A stretch of DNA of 64,000 nt, taken from NCBI RefSeq assembly GCF_000359745.1, contig NZ_AQHN01000065.1:95463-159462 (forward strand), written 5' to 3'. The DNA is from Rhizobium freirei PRF 81. Lineage in GTDB: Bacteria; Pseudomonadota; Alphaproteobacteria; Rhizobiales; Rhizobiaceae. The notes below the pieces were generated by a model. It did not search any database and was not told the origin of the DNA. It was given only the letters and a program-made list of their open reading frames with translations. Each line of letters opens with the position of its first letter. Positions within the stretch are counted from its first letter, which is position 1. Of this stretch, positions 8,509 to 18,499 are shown piece by piece. The position numbers and the translations under genes are program-made.

Positions 8509-9445
8509 GCGTCTTTCCTCTCGAGATGCTGGTGAATGCGGATGACGGGCCAGAGCACTGCGCCAATTACCAGACTATAGATCAGGGTCTCGGCGGCGGC
8601 GCGGGCGACATCGAACTGTTCCAATGCGCGGCGATAGATGGAGAAGCCGGTCGTCGTAGTGGCAAAGCCCGGACCGCCGAACGTCAGGACATAGACGAGG
8701 TCGAAGACCTTGAAGGAGAGAATGAGCTTCAGGAGATAGATTGAGGAGAGCGGCGCCGCCACGAGCGGAAGCGTGATGTGCCAGAAGCGTTGCAGAGGTG
8801 ATGCTCCATCAATGATCGATGCCTCGTGGACGCCTTCGGGAATGGTCGAAAGGGCGGCGAAGCTAAGGATGACGACGAAGGGCGTCCATTGCCAGACATC
8901 GGCAACCGCGATCGCGAACCAGGCAAAGACAGGATCGCCCAGGAAGCTTACGGGCGCGTCGACAATGCCAAGGTTCAGGAGCACCCCGTTCAGGAGCCCT
9001 CCGGCCGGCGCGAGGATCAACTTCCATGCGACTCCCACCATCACCGGCGGCGTCATGAGCGGCAGCAGGATCAGGCTTACCAGGAACCGTCCGGCCTTCA
9101 GGAGCTGGCTGAAGAGCAAGGCGATCAAAAAGCCGATAGCCAGCTGGGTACTCGCCGTGATGAAAGCATAGGCGATGCTCTTGGTCAGAGAGGTCACAAA
9201 CAGCGGATCCTGGAGGACGTCCCGCACATGTCGCAATCCGACAAAGCTGCGGAAGGGTTTCCCGAGCGTGCTTTTGCTGAGCGCAAGGGCCACCAAGAGA
9301 GTGTGGGATAGACCAGGGTCGAGGCGAGCCCGAGCAAGATCGGAGAGATCCACAGCCAACCGATGACCCGGTGTGCCGAAATACCGTGATCTGCCGTCGT
9401 TGAGGCGGCGCGTCTTCGAGCGGGGGGGAAATCGATCGCAGTCAT
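8505..9445 (-). pseudogene. Sugar-type ABC transporter permease (MalF/UgpA-like), frameshifted near its 5' end
   Basis: The N-terminus starts at ATG 9445 (MTAIDFPPARRR), runs through a first membrane segment WLWISPILLGLASTLVYPTL, and then leaves frame at a CTCTCT run at about 9296-9303. The remaining about 270 aa continue in another frame from LLVALALSKSTLGKPF, with intact later membrane segments and an EAA loop (VHEASIIDGASPLQRFWHI). One missing base, or two extra ones, in the CT run explains it. An internal start would remove the first membrane segment. Either the gene is newly inactive or this is a sequencing error. Its 3' end overlaps the next permease. Confidence 0.75.
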
Positions 9446-9559
9446 GTCATCGTGCCTGTGGTCTTCGTCGTTCTTCTCTGGAAAGGCGTGCCCCCTCGGC
9501 CGCGAGCCACGCCTTTGGGACTGGTGTACGACGTCCGCAGGTGGGCCGGGGCTCAATGA

Positions 9560-10900
9560 TCAGCCATTGGCTTCGATGATGTTCGTCCAGGACTTATGGG
9601 CATCGGCGATCGCCTGTTCGGCACTTTTGGTCCCGGCAAGGGCGAGGGAGAGTTCATCGGTCAGCGCGTTTTCCAGCTTCGGGGCATAAACGGCCGTGGG
9701 CCAGGCGAGGCTGTTTTCAAGTGCACCGTCTGCCAGCAGCGGCTGGACGAGCGGCTGGAAGGCCTTGAACTTTTCGGAGTTAAGGCCGGAGTGACGGTCG
9801 GGATCGATACCGGAGCCGGTCAGCGTGAGCAGTTGTTCGTGGTAGCCCTTGCTGGTCGCGAGCTTGATCAGTTCCCAGGCGACGTCCTTGTTCTTCGACC
9901 CGCTGGTGATTGCGAAGCCGAAACCGGCGTTGAAGGCAAGACGCGGTGTCTTGTTGGCGCCACCGACTGGAATGCGGGTGACGCCCCACTTGTCGACGAT
10001 CTTCGAGCCCTTGGGATCCTGGGCGTAGCCGCCGAGGTCAGTCCAAAAGTCGATCTGGGCGGCCTTACCGCTGAGGAAGGCGGGTAGACCTTCCTCGAAG
10101 CGCGTCTCGAGCGGCGTCGGCAATGCATGCGGTGCGGATGCGAGGAGCGACTTCAGCGCCTCCACGGCTTCGGCGCTGTCGAGGGCCGAGGTGCCGTCTG
10201 CTTTCAGGAAGTTGCCGCCAAAGCCGGTGAGGCGGTTGGCATAGGTCGACAGGATGATCACCGGGATCTTCGCGCCCAGGACTGCAGCACCGTAGATACC
10301 GTTCTTGGATTCCGCGTCGGTGATGATCTTGGCGTTTTCATTGTATTCGTCCCAGGTCGTTGCTGGCTTGAGGCCATAACGATCGAAGAGTTCCTTGTTG
10401 TAGAACAGAAGGTGGCTGTCGCCGTCATAAGGCAGGCCATAGCGACGGCCTTCATGCAGCGTGTACTGGTCATAGATCGTCTGGATGAAGTCGTCGGGTT
10501 GGATTTCCGCCTTGTCTTTCTCGATCAAGTCAGTGACGTCCTCGATCACGCCGTCCTCGGCCAACTGGCCCTTGTAGGTATAGAAATAGTCGATGACGTC
10601 GAATTCACCGGCTCCAGATTGAAAGTCGAGGGTCGCCTTGACGCTGACCTGGTCGTAGGGAACGGCGGTTACGTTGACCCTCGCACCCGTAAGCTTCTCG
10701 AAATCCTCGGAGATCTTCTTGCCTGTGACGACATGCGGCTGAATGATCAGGAGATTGAGGGTGTGTCCGGCGAACCGATTGCCTGCGGCCAGGGCGGAGG
10801 ACAAGACGCCCGATGAGAGAAGAGGAAGCGCTCCTGATGCCAGCATGGTCTTCAAGACCGTGCGGCGGCGATATGCTTGGTCGATGATGGGGTCGGACAT
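9560..10900 (-). CDS. Sugar-type ABC transporter substrate-binding protein (SBP_bac_1)
   Basis: 446 aa, start ATG at 10900. The N-terminus YRRRTVLKTMLASGALPLLS with a later Ala-rich cleavage region looks like a Tat-type leader for the periplasm. The body fits family 1 extracellular solute-binding proteins: FEKLTGARVNV, FDVIDYFYTYKGQLAEDG, LHEGRRYGLPYDGDSHLLFY and NKELFDRYGLKPATTWDEY. It is followed on the same strand by the two permeases, giving a binding protein-MalF-MalG order. Its ligand is unknown. The divergent monooxygenase at 11.3 kb may share the regulatory region, hinting that this system too imports a sulfonated or sulfur compound. Confidence 0.87.
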   Translation of the reverse strand: MSDPIIDQAYRRRTVLKTMLASGALPLLSSGVLSSALAAGNRFAGHTLNLLIIQPHVVTGKKISEDFEKLTGARVNVTAVPYDQVSVKATLDFQSGAGEFDVIDYFYTYKGQLAEDGVIEDVTDLIEKDKAEIQPDDFIQTIYDQYTLHEGRRYGLPYDGDSHLLFYNKELFDRYGLKPATTWDEYNENAKIITDAESKNGIYGAAVLGAKIPVIILSTYANRLTGFGGNFLKADGTSALDSAEAVEALKSLLASAPHALPTPLETRFEEGLPAFLSGKAAQIDFWTDLGGYAQDPKGSKIVDKWGVTRIPVGGANKTPRLAFNAGFGFAITSGSKNKDVAWELIKLATSKGYHEQLLTLTGSGIDPDRHSGLNSEKFKAFQPLVQPLLADGALENSLAWPTAVYAPKLENALTDELSLALAGTKSAEQAIADAHKSWTNIIEANG

Positions 10901-11283
10901 GAATTGATCCTCGGTTGCGATGGTGCGGGCCGCAGGAATGACCACGGAGCGGTATTCCGTGTGGCACCCGCGTCGGCCTTTGGGGGATCATTCGCCAGAT
11001 AACTCCTGCCGTTAACCAACAGGAATTTAAAGTACACAAAAAACATAGAATTTCTTTTCGGCGCGACGCTTCGAGCGGCTAGAGCCGAAGTGGCGACGCA
11101 CGAGCGGATGCTGTCAAATAAGGCCGATCAGCGCGATAACCGAGACGAGAGCCATTCACTGCCCATCAAACTCCGAGAAAAAAATTCCACGAAATAGTCT
11201 ATAAAAAACATATAATAACTGTTAAATATGTGCAGTGTCTGGATGCTTCGGGGCCAAGCCTGAAATTCGGATGGGATCGAGGA
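10901..11283. promoter_or_regulatory. Divergent intergenic region, AT-rich in the centre
   Basis: 383 bp separate the binding-protein gene (minus) from the monooxygenase gene (plus). It contains A/T-rich stretches at about 11030-11060 and 11175-11230 in a GC-rich background, as expected for two divergent promoters. I could not assign an operator. Confidence 0.35.
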
Positions 11284-12693
11284 ATGACCAAGCAGATACA
11301 TTTCAACGCCTTCGACATGAACTGCGTGGGTCACCAGTCGCCCGGGCTTTGGGCGCATCCCCGGGACAGATCCTGGAAATACAAGGATCTGGACTACTGG
11401 CAAGGTCTTGCGAGGACGCTCGAAAAGGGGGTCTTCGATGGCATCTTCATCGCTGACGTGATCGGCTACTACGACGTCTACAAGGGCAACAACTACCACG
11501 CCATCCAACAGGCGGCGCAGATTCCGGTTAATGATCCGATCCAACTCGCGGTCCCGATTGCGCTAGCCACCGAACATCTCGGCATCGGCATCACCGCCTC
11601 GATCTCGTTTGAGCACCCCTATCCCTTCGCACGGCGTCTGGCCACCGCCGACCACCTGACAAAGGGGCGCGTCGGCTGGAATATCGTGACCTCCTATCTG
11701 GAGAGCGGTGCCAAGAACATTGGACAAGGCGGATTGCGTGCGCATGATAACCGCTACGAAGTGGCGAGCGAATATCTCGAGGTCATCTACAAGCTCCTTG
11801 AGGGTTCCTGGGAAGAAGGTGCCGTACTGCGCGACCGCGAGAAACGCATCTTTACCGATCCGTCGAAGGTGCACGAGATCGGCCATAAGGGCCGCTTCTT
11901 CGAAGTGCCGGGCTACGCCCTGACCGAGCCGTCGCCGCAGCGTACCCCGGTGCTCTATCAGGCCGGTGCTTCCGGGCCGGGCAAGCAATTCGCGGCGGAG
12001 CATGCAGAATGCGTCTTCGTTGCGGCACAGACCAGGACCATTCTGAAGAACTATGTGCGTGATGTCCGGCTGCGGGCGGCGACCGTCGGGCGCGATGCGT
12101 CGAAGTTCCGCATCTACAATCTGATGACCGTCATCGTGGACGAAACCGACGAGAAGGCGCGCGCCAAATTCCGCGACTATCTCGATTACGTTTCCTATGA
12201 TGGCTCGCTGGTTTTCATGTCCGGCTGGACAGGCGTCGACTTTTCGCGCTACGCACCGGACGACCTCGTGCGCAAGGTCGAGACCAACGCCATCCACTCG
12301 GCGATCGAGAGCCTTTCGGAAGGCGATCCGAATAAGCGCTGGACGATCAGGGAGCTCGCCGAATGGGGCGGTATCGGCGGTATGGGACCGGTGGTCGTGG
12401 GATCGCCCTCCACCATAGCCGACGAGCTGCAGGCCTGGGTTGAGGAGACCGACGTTGACGGCTTCAACCTCGCCTATGCCGTAACTCCCGAGACCTTTGA
12501 GGATATCGTCGGCTATCTGGTGCCGGAACTACAGAAGCGCGGGGTCTATCCGACCGGCTATCGCCCCGGAACGCTGCGGGAGAAGCTGTTCGGCGAGGGA
12601 CCCCATTTGCCCAAGGCCCATCCGGCCGACCGTTACCGCGACATCGAATCCTTCAAACGCAACCAGGCAATTACGCTGGCCAATGCCAGCTGA
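11284..12693 (+). CDS. FMN-dependent monooxygenase of the NtaA/SnaA/DszA family
   Basis: 469 aa, start ATG at 11284 behind GAGGA. Two-component bacterial luciferase-like oxygenase that uses reduced FMN made by a separate reductase. Family marks are MTKQIHFNAFDMNCVGHQSP (short N-terminal strand), GLWAHPRDRSWKYKDLDYW, HLGIGITASISFEHPYPFAR, LTKGRVGWNIVTSYLESGAKNI and VLYQAGASGPGKQFAAEHAE (here quoted in pieces of the family blocks). Relatives cleave C-N or C-S bonds (nitrilotriacetate, dibenzothiophene sulfone, dimethyl sulfide). With two SfnB-like genes directly downstream, organosulfur oxidation is the best guess. No flavin reductase gene lies in the window. Confidence 0.88.
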   Translation: MTKQIHFNAFDMNCVGHQSPGLWAHPRDRSWKYKDLDYWQGLARTLEKGVFDGIFIADVIGYYDVYKGNNYHAIQQAAQIPVNDPIQLAVPIALATEHLGIGITASISFEHPYPFARRLATADHLTKGRVGWNIVTSYLESGAKNIGQGGLRAHDNRYEVASEYLEVIYKLLEGSWEEGAVLRDREKRIFTDPSKVHEIGHKGRFFEVPGYALTEPSPQRTPVLYQAGASGPGKQFAAEHAECVFVAAQTRTILKNYVRDVRLRAATVGRDASKFRIYNLMTVIVDETDEKARAKFRDYLDYVSYDGSLVFMSGWTGVDFSRYAPDDLVRKVETNAIHSAIESLSEGDPNKRWTIRELAEWGGIGGMGPVVVGSPSTIADELQAWVEETDVDGFNLAYAVTPETFEDIVGYLVPELQKRGVYPTGYRPGTLREKLFGEGPHLPKAHPADRYRDIESFKRNQAITLANAS

Positions 12694-12720
12694 GGTCCTT
12701 AACCGACGAGGTTTTTCCTT

Positions 12721-13989
12721 ATGGGAAGCATCACCGAGACCAAGATTGATCACAGCGTCCATCCGCGCGTCAATTCAACAGACCCATTGTCGCCCCGTCC
12801 GCGCCCGGTCAAGCCGGCGCATGTGATCAGGAGCGAAGAGGAGGCTATCCAGATAGCCGAGAAGCTGGCCGCGAGCTTCAAGGTCGGGGCGGCGCTGCGT
12901 GACCGGGAGGGACTGCTTCCGATCGCCGAGCTCGACGCGTATTCGCAAAGCGGTCTCTGGAGCATCAACGTGCCGAAAGCTTATGGCGGTCCGGAAGTCT
13001 CCTATGCCACGCTCGCAAAGGTGATCGCCATCATCGCTGCGGCCGATCCGGCCATCGCGCAGATCACTCAGAACCATCTGGCGATCGTCGCGACCGTCGA
13101 TCTCGACGGCACGGAAGGGCAGAAGAAACTGTTCTTCGGCTGGGCGCTCGAAGGGATCCGTTACGGCAACGCCTTCTCCGAACTGAAGAGCAAGACCGTC
13201 GCCGATTTCGAGACCAAGGTCGTTCATGATGGCGACGACGTGGTCGTCAACGGAGAGAAATTCTACACGACTGGCGCGCTCCTTGCCCATATCGTGCCGA
13301 TCGTCGGCGTCGACGAGACTGGCCAGGGCTATCTCGTCTTTGCCGACCGCGACGCCCCCGGTCTCACCGTCACCAACAACTGGTCGAGCTTCGGTCAGCG
13401 CACCACCGCGTCGGGTTCGGTTAAGATCGAAAACGTGCGCGTGCCTAAGGCTCGGGCGCTGAAGGTCACCTCTTTCGACCATCCGACAGTCGGCGGCCCT
13501 GTCTCGCAGATCATCCAGTCGGCGATCGATGTCGGCATCGCCCGGGGCACGATCGACGATACGATCGAGTTCGTCAGCAAGTATAGCCGGCCTTGGATCG
13601 ACAGCGGCAAGGCGACCGCCGGCGAAGACCTCTTCACCATTGCCCAGATCGGCGACCTGAAGATCAAGCTGCATGCGGCCGAAGCGCTGCTAGAGATCGC
13701 CGGGCACGCCATCGATGTGGCGCGCGCCAATCCGACGCTGGAGACGGTCTCGGAAGCAACGATCAAGACAGGCGAGTCCAAGGTTCTGACGACGGAGATT
13801 GCGATCCTGTCAACGAACAAGCTGTTCGAACTTGCAGGAACCCGCTCGACCCTCGCCGAGCACGGACTTGACCGCCACTGGCGCAATGCCCGCGTCCATA
13901 CGCTGCATGATCCAGTGCGCTGGAAGTTCTACCATGTCGGCAATTATTATCTGAACCGCGTCCACCCGCCGCGCCACGCCTGGAACTGA
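12721..13989 (+). CDS. SfnB/DszC-like flavoprotein, second copy
   Basis: 422 aa. Same family as the gene at 5.0 kb, sharing AHVIRSEEEAIQIAEKLA, YSQSGLWSINVPKAYGGPEV, QITQNHLAIV, NGEKFYTTGALLAHIVPIVG and the C-terminal LAEHGLDRHWRNARVHTLHD. It lies 27 bp after the monooxygenase gene and 7 bp before the next SfnB paralogue, so the three form one operon. A DszC-like step (S-oxidation) coupled with a DszA-like step (C-S cleavage) is the classical logic of such pairs; the actual substrate is unknown. Confidence 0.88.
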   Translation: MGSITETKIDHSVHPRVNSTDPLSPRPRPVKPAHVIRSEEEAIQIAEKLAASFKVGAALRDREGLLPIAELDAYSQSGLWSINVPKAYGGPEVSYATLAKVIAIIAAADPAIAQITQNHLAIVATVDLDGTEGQKKLFFGWALEGIRYGNAFSELKSKTVADFETKVVHDGDDVVVNGEKFYTTGALLAHIVPIVGVDETGQGYLVFADRDAPGLTVTNNWSSFGQRTTASGSVKIENVRVPKARALKVTSFDHPTVGGPVSQIIQSAIDVGIARGTIDDTIEFVSKYSRPWIDSGKATAGEDLFTIAQIGDLKIKLHAAEALLEIAGHAIDVARANPTLETVSEATIKTGESKVLTTEIAILSTNKLFELAGTRSTLAEHGLDRHWRNARVHTLHDPVRWKFYHVGNYYLNRVHPPRHAWN

Positions 13990-13996
13990 CCCCAAG

Positions 13997-15259
13997 ATGA
14001 GCACAAATGATCGCAAGCTGCACCGGGATGCAGCGCTCACCGCCGGCCGTCCCGCGCCGCGCATAGCCGCGCGCGGGGGCCTGGCCCATGTCATCCGCGA
14101 TGATGCGGAGGCCATCCAGATCGCGACGGACCTTGCGCTTGAATTCGCGGTCGGTGCCGCTCAGCGCGACCGCGAACGACGCCTTCCGCTTGCGGAGATC
14201 GACCGCTTCTCGCAAAGCGGTCTCTGGGCAATCACCATCCCGAAGGAATATGGCGGCGCCGGCGTCTCTGCGGTGACGCTGGCCGAGGTCACCGCCATCA
14301 TCTCGGCTGCGGACTCTTCAATCGGGCAGATCCCGCAAAATCATTTCTACATGGTAGAGGCGCTGCGACTGACCGGCAGCGAGGAGCAGAAGCAGCACTA
14401 TTTCCGGGGCGTGCTGCAGGGTGACCGTCTTGGCAACGCCTTCACAGAGATCGGCACGAAGACGCCGGTCGACTTTAAGACGCATTTCGCCGAGCGCGAC
14501 GGAAAACTCTATCTGAACGGCCAGAAGTTTTACGCGACCGGCTCACTGTTCGCCCATATCGTCGTCGCTGTGGCGAAGGGACCGAATGGCCGCGTCCATT
14601 TGGTCTTCATGGACCGGGCTGCTCCGGGGCTCGGCTTCGTCGACGACTGGTCGTCCTTCGGGCAGCGTTCGACAGGGAGCGGGACCGTCACCTTCGACGA
14701 CGTCGAGGTGGCGCCGTTTCAGATCGTTGACCATGATGGAAGCTTCGAACAGCCGACGCCGATGGGTCCTTTTGCGCAGATAATCCATGCTGCTGTGCAA
14801 GTCGGCATCGCGCGCGGGGCGCTCGCGGAGACGATTTCCTACGTTCGTGCCCATGCACGGCCATTTTTTGAACTGACGATCGAGCACGGTTATGAGGATC
14901 CGCACACCATACATGGCGTCGGCGACGTCGCGATCAGAGTGCATGCGGCCGACGCGCTGCTCAAAAGGGCGGGGCGGATCATCGACCGCGCCATCGCAGA
15001 ACCGACGGCGGCGAGCGTAGCGCAGGCATCCGTTGCTGTCGCGGAGGTTAAGGCGCTCGGGACGGAAGTGGCACAGCTTGCCGCCACCAAGCTTATCGAG
15101 TTCGGTGGTGCGCGCTCGACGCTCGAAGGCTATGGGCTCGACCGCTTTTGGCGTAATGCCCGCACGCATTCCCTGCATGATCCGGTGCGCTGGAAATATC
15201 ACCATATCGGAAACTTCTATCTGAATGGCATCCTGCCCCCGCGGCATGGCGCCCTCTGA
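13997..15259 (+). CDS. SfnB/DszC-like flavoprotein, third copy
   Basis: 420 aa, ATG at 13997, 7 bp after the previous stop. Same fold and blocks: GLAHVIRDDAEAIQIATDLA, FSQSGLWAITIPKEYGGAGV, QIPQNHFYMVEALRLTG and RSTLEGYGLDRFWRNARTHS. It is more diverged than the 5.0 and 12.7 kb copies are from each other (for example VVAVAKGPNGRVHLVFMD where they have IVPIV...), which suggests a different substrate rather than a recent duplication. It ends the tight three-gene operon; the next frame downstream is a decayed gene. Confidence 0.87.
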   Translation: MSTNDRKLHRDAALTAGRPAPRIAARGGLAHVIRDDAEAIQIATDLALEFAVGAAQRDRERRLPLAEIDRFSQSGLWAITIPKEYGGAGVSAVTLAEVTAIISAADSSIGQIPQNHFYMVEALRLTGSEEQKQHYFRGVLQGDRLGNAFTEIGTKTPVDFKTHFAERDGKLYLNGQKFYATGSLFAHIVVAVAKGPNGRVHLVFMDRAAPGLGFVDDWSSFGQRSTGSGTVTFDDVEVAPFQIVDHDGSFEQPTPMGPFAQIIHAAVQVGIARGALAETISYVRAHARPFFELTIEHGYEDPHTIHGVGDVAIRVHAADALLKRAGRIIDRAIAEPTAASVAQASVAVAEVKALGTEVAQLAATKLIEFGGARSTLEGYGLDRFWRNARTHSLHDPVRWKYHHIGNFYLNGILPPRHGAL

Positions 15260-15309
15260 TTTTCAGATTACCTATCGAATTCTGTGGAGATCCGAATGAG
15301 ATCGCCTTG

Positions 15310-16503
15310 GCGCTCTGATATCGGTGACGGGTCTGGCCTATGGTACAAACGACCCTGCGCACCGGATAAACGTCTCCGCAGGTAAGATGACACTCTTTCC
15401 GGAGCGACCCGACGATTTCCTGAACTGCTCGCAGAGTGTTCGACCGAGGTTGCCGACGAAAGACTGATCGGTCGAGATGGCCTGCCTTATCCCTGGCGTT
15501 CCGTTTTCGGTGACTATGTGGCTGCCCGACTGCGCCCCTTGATCGCAGAGGGTCGGATCGTGCACTGCCGAGCCACAATCCAGACAGTTGGCCGAGACGG
15601 TCAGGAATATCGCTTGCAGGCTGCCGACTGATCCGAGATTCGAGCCGATTTCCTGGTCCTTGCCGTCAGCCATCCGCCGCCGGCTTTGCCCACGTCCTCG
15701 TGCCGTTGCGCGGAGACGGCAAACTCGTCATGGATGTCACGGTCGCTGGTGCGCTGGCCCCATCGCGGCGACCGACCATGTGCTGATTATCGGGAACGGA
15801 CGGACCGGGCAGACGTCGTGGCATCGCTGAAGCGTCGCGGACGTTATGGCCACATCATCCATCTCTCGGCGCGGTCTTCGTTCGCGCGGGCACAGCCGGC
15901 CGGACAGGAGGCGCTGGGCGATCTCGTGACGGAACCCGCAATGACGGCGAGCCGCCTCTTGCGGCACGTGCGCACAGCGGACAGGAAGGCTGAGGCCAAG
16001 GGACTGTCCTGGCACTGTGTGCTCGATGCTGTTCGCTTGCAGGGACAAGAAGTGTGGGCCGCTTTGCCGATGGCCGAACGCCGGCCGATCGCCCGCCATG
16101 TCAGGCCGTTCTGGGACGTCCACCGCTTCCGCATCCGCCGCAGGTGGAGGATGTCATCAATGATGAGCTCTCCAGCGGCAAACTTGAGATCCTCGCCGCT
16201 TCAGTAGCGGCGGTTGAGAGAACCGGCTCCAGCTTCAAGGTGAGCCTACGACAACGGCACAGGCGAGATAGTCGGGAAATCATGGTCGAGGCCATCGTCG
16301 TGACAACAGGGCCGGGGCATGGCGCTATTCTCGAGAGCCAGGACTTTTTACGCGACCTTAGCGTCGCCGGCCTCCTGCAGCCCTGCCCGACGTGGCTCGG
16401 TATCGCCTGCAATGGTAAAGCACATTCGATCTCTCGAGGGAGTGAAGCCGTGTCTAATGTGCTCATTGCCGGCCCCTTGGCCGAGGAACCTCTGGTGAAC
16501 TGA
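15310..16503 (+). pseudogene. Decayed FAD/NAD(P)-binding oxidoreductase (YdhS-like)
   Basis: Successive frames encode pieces of one family: GLAYGTNDPAHRINVSAGKM, PDDFLN, then EVADERLIGRDGLPYPWRSV, then ADVVASLKRRGRYGHIIHLS, QGQEVWAALPMAERRPIARH with PFWDVHRFRI, and finally PQVEDVINDELSSGKLEILA to VSNVLIAGPLAEEPLVN. The order matches FAD-NAD(P)-binding proteins of the YdhS type. At least three frame changes and internal stops are present and the N-terminal FAD-binding start is missing. These genes often accompany sulfonate or sulfur-scavenging operons, so it was probably part of this cluster. Confidence 0.7.
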
Positions 16504-16716
16504 TGGGTCTGCCCCAGGTCACCGAACACGCCGTGTTCGGTGCGAACCGTATCAGACAGACACTTACTGATCACTTCGGTCACTAAGACCGCCGCAAGAG
16601 AACCGATCTTTTCGAAAGCCGCACGATAGTTGGAAGAAAATTGCTTATGAAAACTATAGAATTTAATAATATCGAGAAAATCTGTAACGGTTCTGCCGCT
16701 TTTGACAGGAATGGGA

Positions 16717-17886
16717 ATGACGGTAATCGATAGGCCTCTCGACTTTCTTTGGTTCATCCCTTCGTCCGGTGACGGTGCGTATCTGGGGTCGGACGATCTC
16801 AGCCGCCCGGCGGATCCCGCCTATTTCCGCGAAATCGCGAAGGCTGCCGACCGGCTGGGATATTCCGGCGTGCTTATCCCAACGGGGGCGGCGTGCGAAG
16901 AATCCTTCATTCTGGCCGCCGATCTCGCCGCCCATACCGAGCGACTGAAATTTCTGGTGGCCATTCGGCCGGGTACGGCATCGCCGGCTTATTATGCGCG
17001 CCTTGCCGCGACGCTCGACCGCGTTTCCAATGGCCGCCTGCTGATTAACATCGTGGTCGGCGGCAGTGCCCAGGAGCTCGCCGGTGACGGCATTTTCCTG
17101 CCGCATGACGAACGCTACGATCATGCGGGCGAGTTCTTCCAGGTGTTCAACTCGCTGGTCGAGACCGGAAAGGCCAACCTCGACGGCAAGTATATCAAGG
17201 CCATCGATGCGAGACTTGGCCTGCCGCCTATACAGGAACCGCGCCCTCCGCTCTATTTCGGCGGATCGTCCGACGCTGCAATTGCGTTTTCCGGCGGTAT
17301 CACCGACAAGTACCTGACCTGGGGCGAACCGCCGGCGCAAGTGGCAGAGAAGATTGCCAAGGTCCGCCAGGCCGCCGCGGCGAAGGGCAAGCACGTCAGC
17401 TTCGGCATCCGTCTTCACTTCATCGTTCGCGAGACCGATGAAGAGGCCTGGGCCGCGGCCGACCGGCTGATTTCCAAGCTTTCCGACGAAACGATTGCCG
17501 CAGCGCAGGAAGTGTTCGCGAAGAGCTCGGATTCGGTCGGCCAGGCGCGCATGGTCGCCCTGCATCAGGGACGCCGCGAAAAGCTCGAAGTCTCTCCCAA
17601 TCTCTGGGCGGGGATTGGTCTCGTCCGCACGGGTGCGGGGACCGCACTGGTCGGATCTCCGAAGACCATCGCGGAACGTCTCCGGGAATATCAGGAGCTC
17701 GGGATCGATACCGTCATCGCCTCCGGCTATCCGCACCTGGAAGAAGCCTACCGGGTTTGCGAGTTGCTCTTCCCCGAAATAGGCCTGCCCGGCCCTCATG
17801 GGCAGATCCGCTCCGCATTCGGCGAACACCGGGTCTTTGGGGGAGGCGGACATGGCGGAAACGTGAAGATCGCATCCGCCTCCTGA
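16717..17886 (+). CDS. ssuD: SsuD-like FMNH2-dependent alkanesulfonate monooxygenase
   Basis: 389 aa from ATG 16717 (AGGA six bases upstream); ATG 16711 is also possible. Luciferase-like enzyme that splits C1 or larger alkanesulfonates to aldehyde and sulfite using reduced FMN. Visible SsuD marks are FLWFIPSSGDGAYLG near the start, LGYSGVLIPTGAACEESFIL, FLVAIRPGTASPAYYARLAA, LDRVSNGRLLINIVVGG, HDERYDHAGEFFQVF, PPLYFGGSSDAAIAFSG and YLTWGEPPAQVAEKI. The C-terminus GLPGPHGQIRSAFGEHRVFG also fits. It has its own upstream region, so it may be regulated apart from the DszA/SfnB-like operon. No ssuE reductase is adjacent. Confidence 0.9.
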   Translation: MTVIDRPLDFLWFIPSSGDGAYLGSDDLSRPADPAYFREIAKAADRLGYSGVLIPTGAACEESFILAADLAAHTERLKFLVAIRPGTASPAYYARLAATLDRVSNGRLLINIVVGGSAQELAGDGIFLPHDERYDHAGEFFQVFNSLVETGKANLDGKYIKAIDARLGLPPIQEPRPPLYFGGSSDAAIAFSGGITDKYLTWGEPPAQVAEKIAKVRQAAAAKGKHVSFGIRLHFIVRETDEEAWAAADRLISKLSDETIAAAQEVFAKSSDSVGQARMVALHQGRREKLEVSPNLWAGIGLVRTGAGTALVGSPKTIAERLREYQELGIDTVIASGYPHLEEAYRVCELLFPEIGLPGPHGQIRSAFGEHRVFGGGGHGGNVKIASAS

Positions 17887-18499
17887 AGAATTTACCGGCG
17901 AGCTCCTCCTGTCTGGAAGGAGCGCACAATGGCTGCCGCTGGGAGCCGAACCAGAAACCGACGCGGGCGGAGAAGTCGATCCACGGGCCCCGTTGGGATC
18001 TTTCATTAGACCTCGTTATTTAGGAGGAGACGGCCGTTTCAGAAGAGTGATTGACTCTAACGCCCCAAATCGCATGGGAAAGGTCGGCTTGCGCTAAATA
18101 TTGCCTGCGGGCTACCCTCGACAACAGACTGTAGTCTCGTGTCCACCTCGCTCAAATGACCGACGTCTGAGCCGATCAATTCGAAGAGGTGATGGTTCAA
18201 GAAGCTGTAGAGATCAGCCGCTAGCCGGGCTGCCTCTTCTCCAAGGCAGGCCAGGTCGTAGATTCGATTGCCAGACCGGGCCTCGACCGTATGCCACAAA
18301 AGCGCCTTGCTGACGGAAATGGCGATAACATCCAGGCAAGGAAGACTGACGCCGTCGCTGACATCGAGCTGTACGGTCGCGGAAAACGATGAGTTAAAGC
18401 GGCACCTTCCATTTTCCCTATGGAAGGAGGGGTGCAAAGAAACCAGGCTGGTATGTTCGAACGCGCTCAAACATCAGAGCTCACGTGCTACCAGAAAAT
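17887..18499. other. Intergenic stretch with one doubtful minus-strand frame
   Basis: A 137-codon frame runs from 18470 to 18057 on the minus strand (starts MSAFEHTSLVSLHP). I recognise no family and see no good SD; it could be a real orphan gene or a decayed one. No hairpin terminator was clear behind ssuD. Confidence 0.25.
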
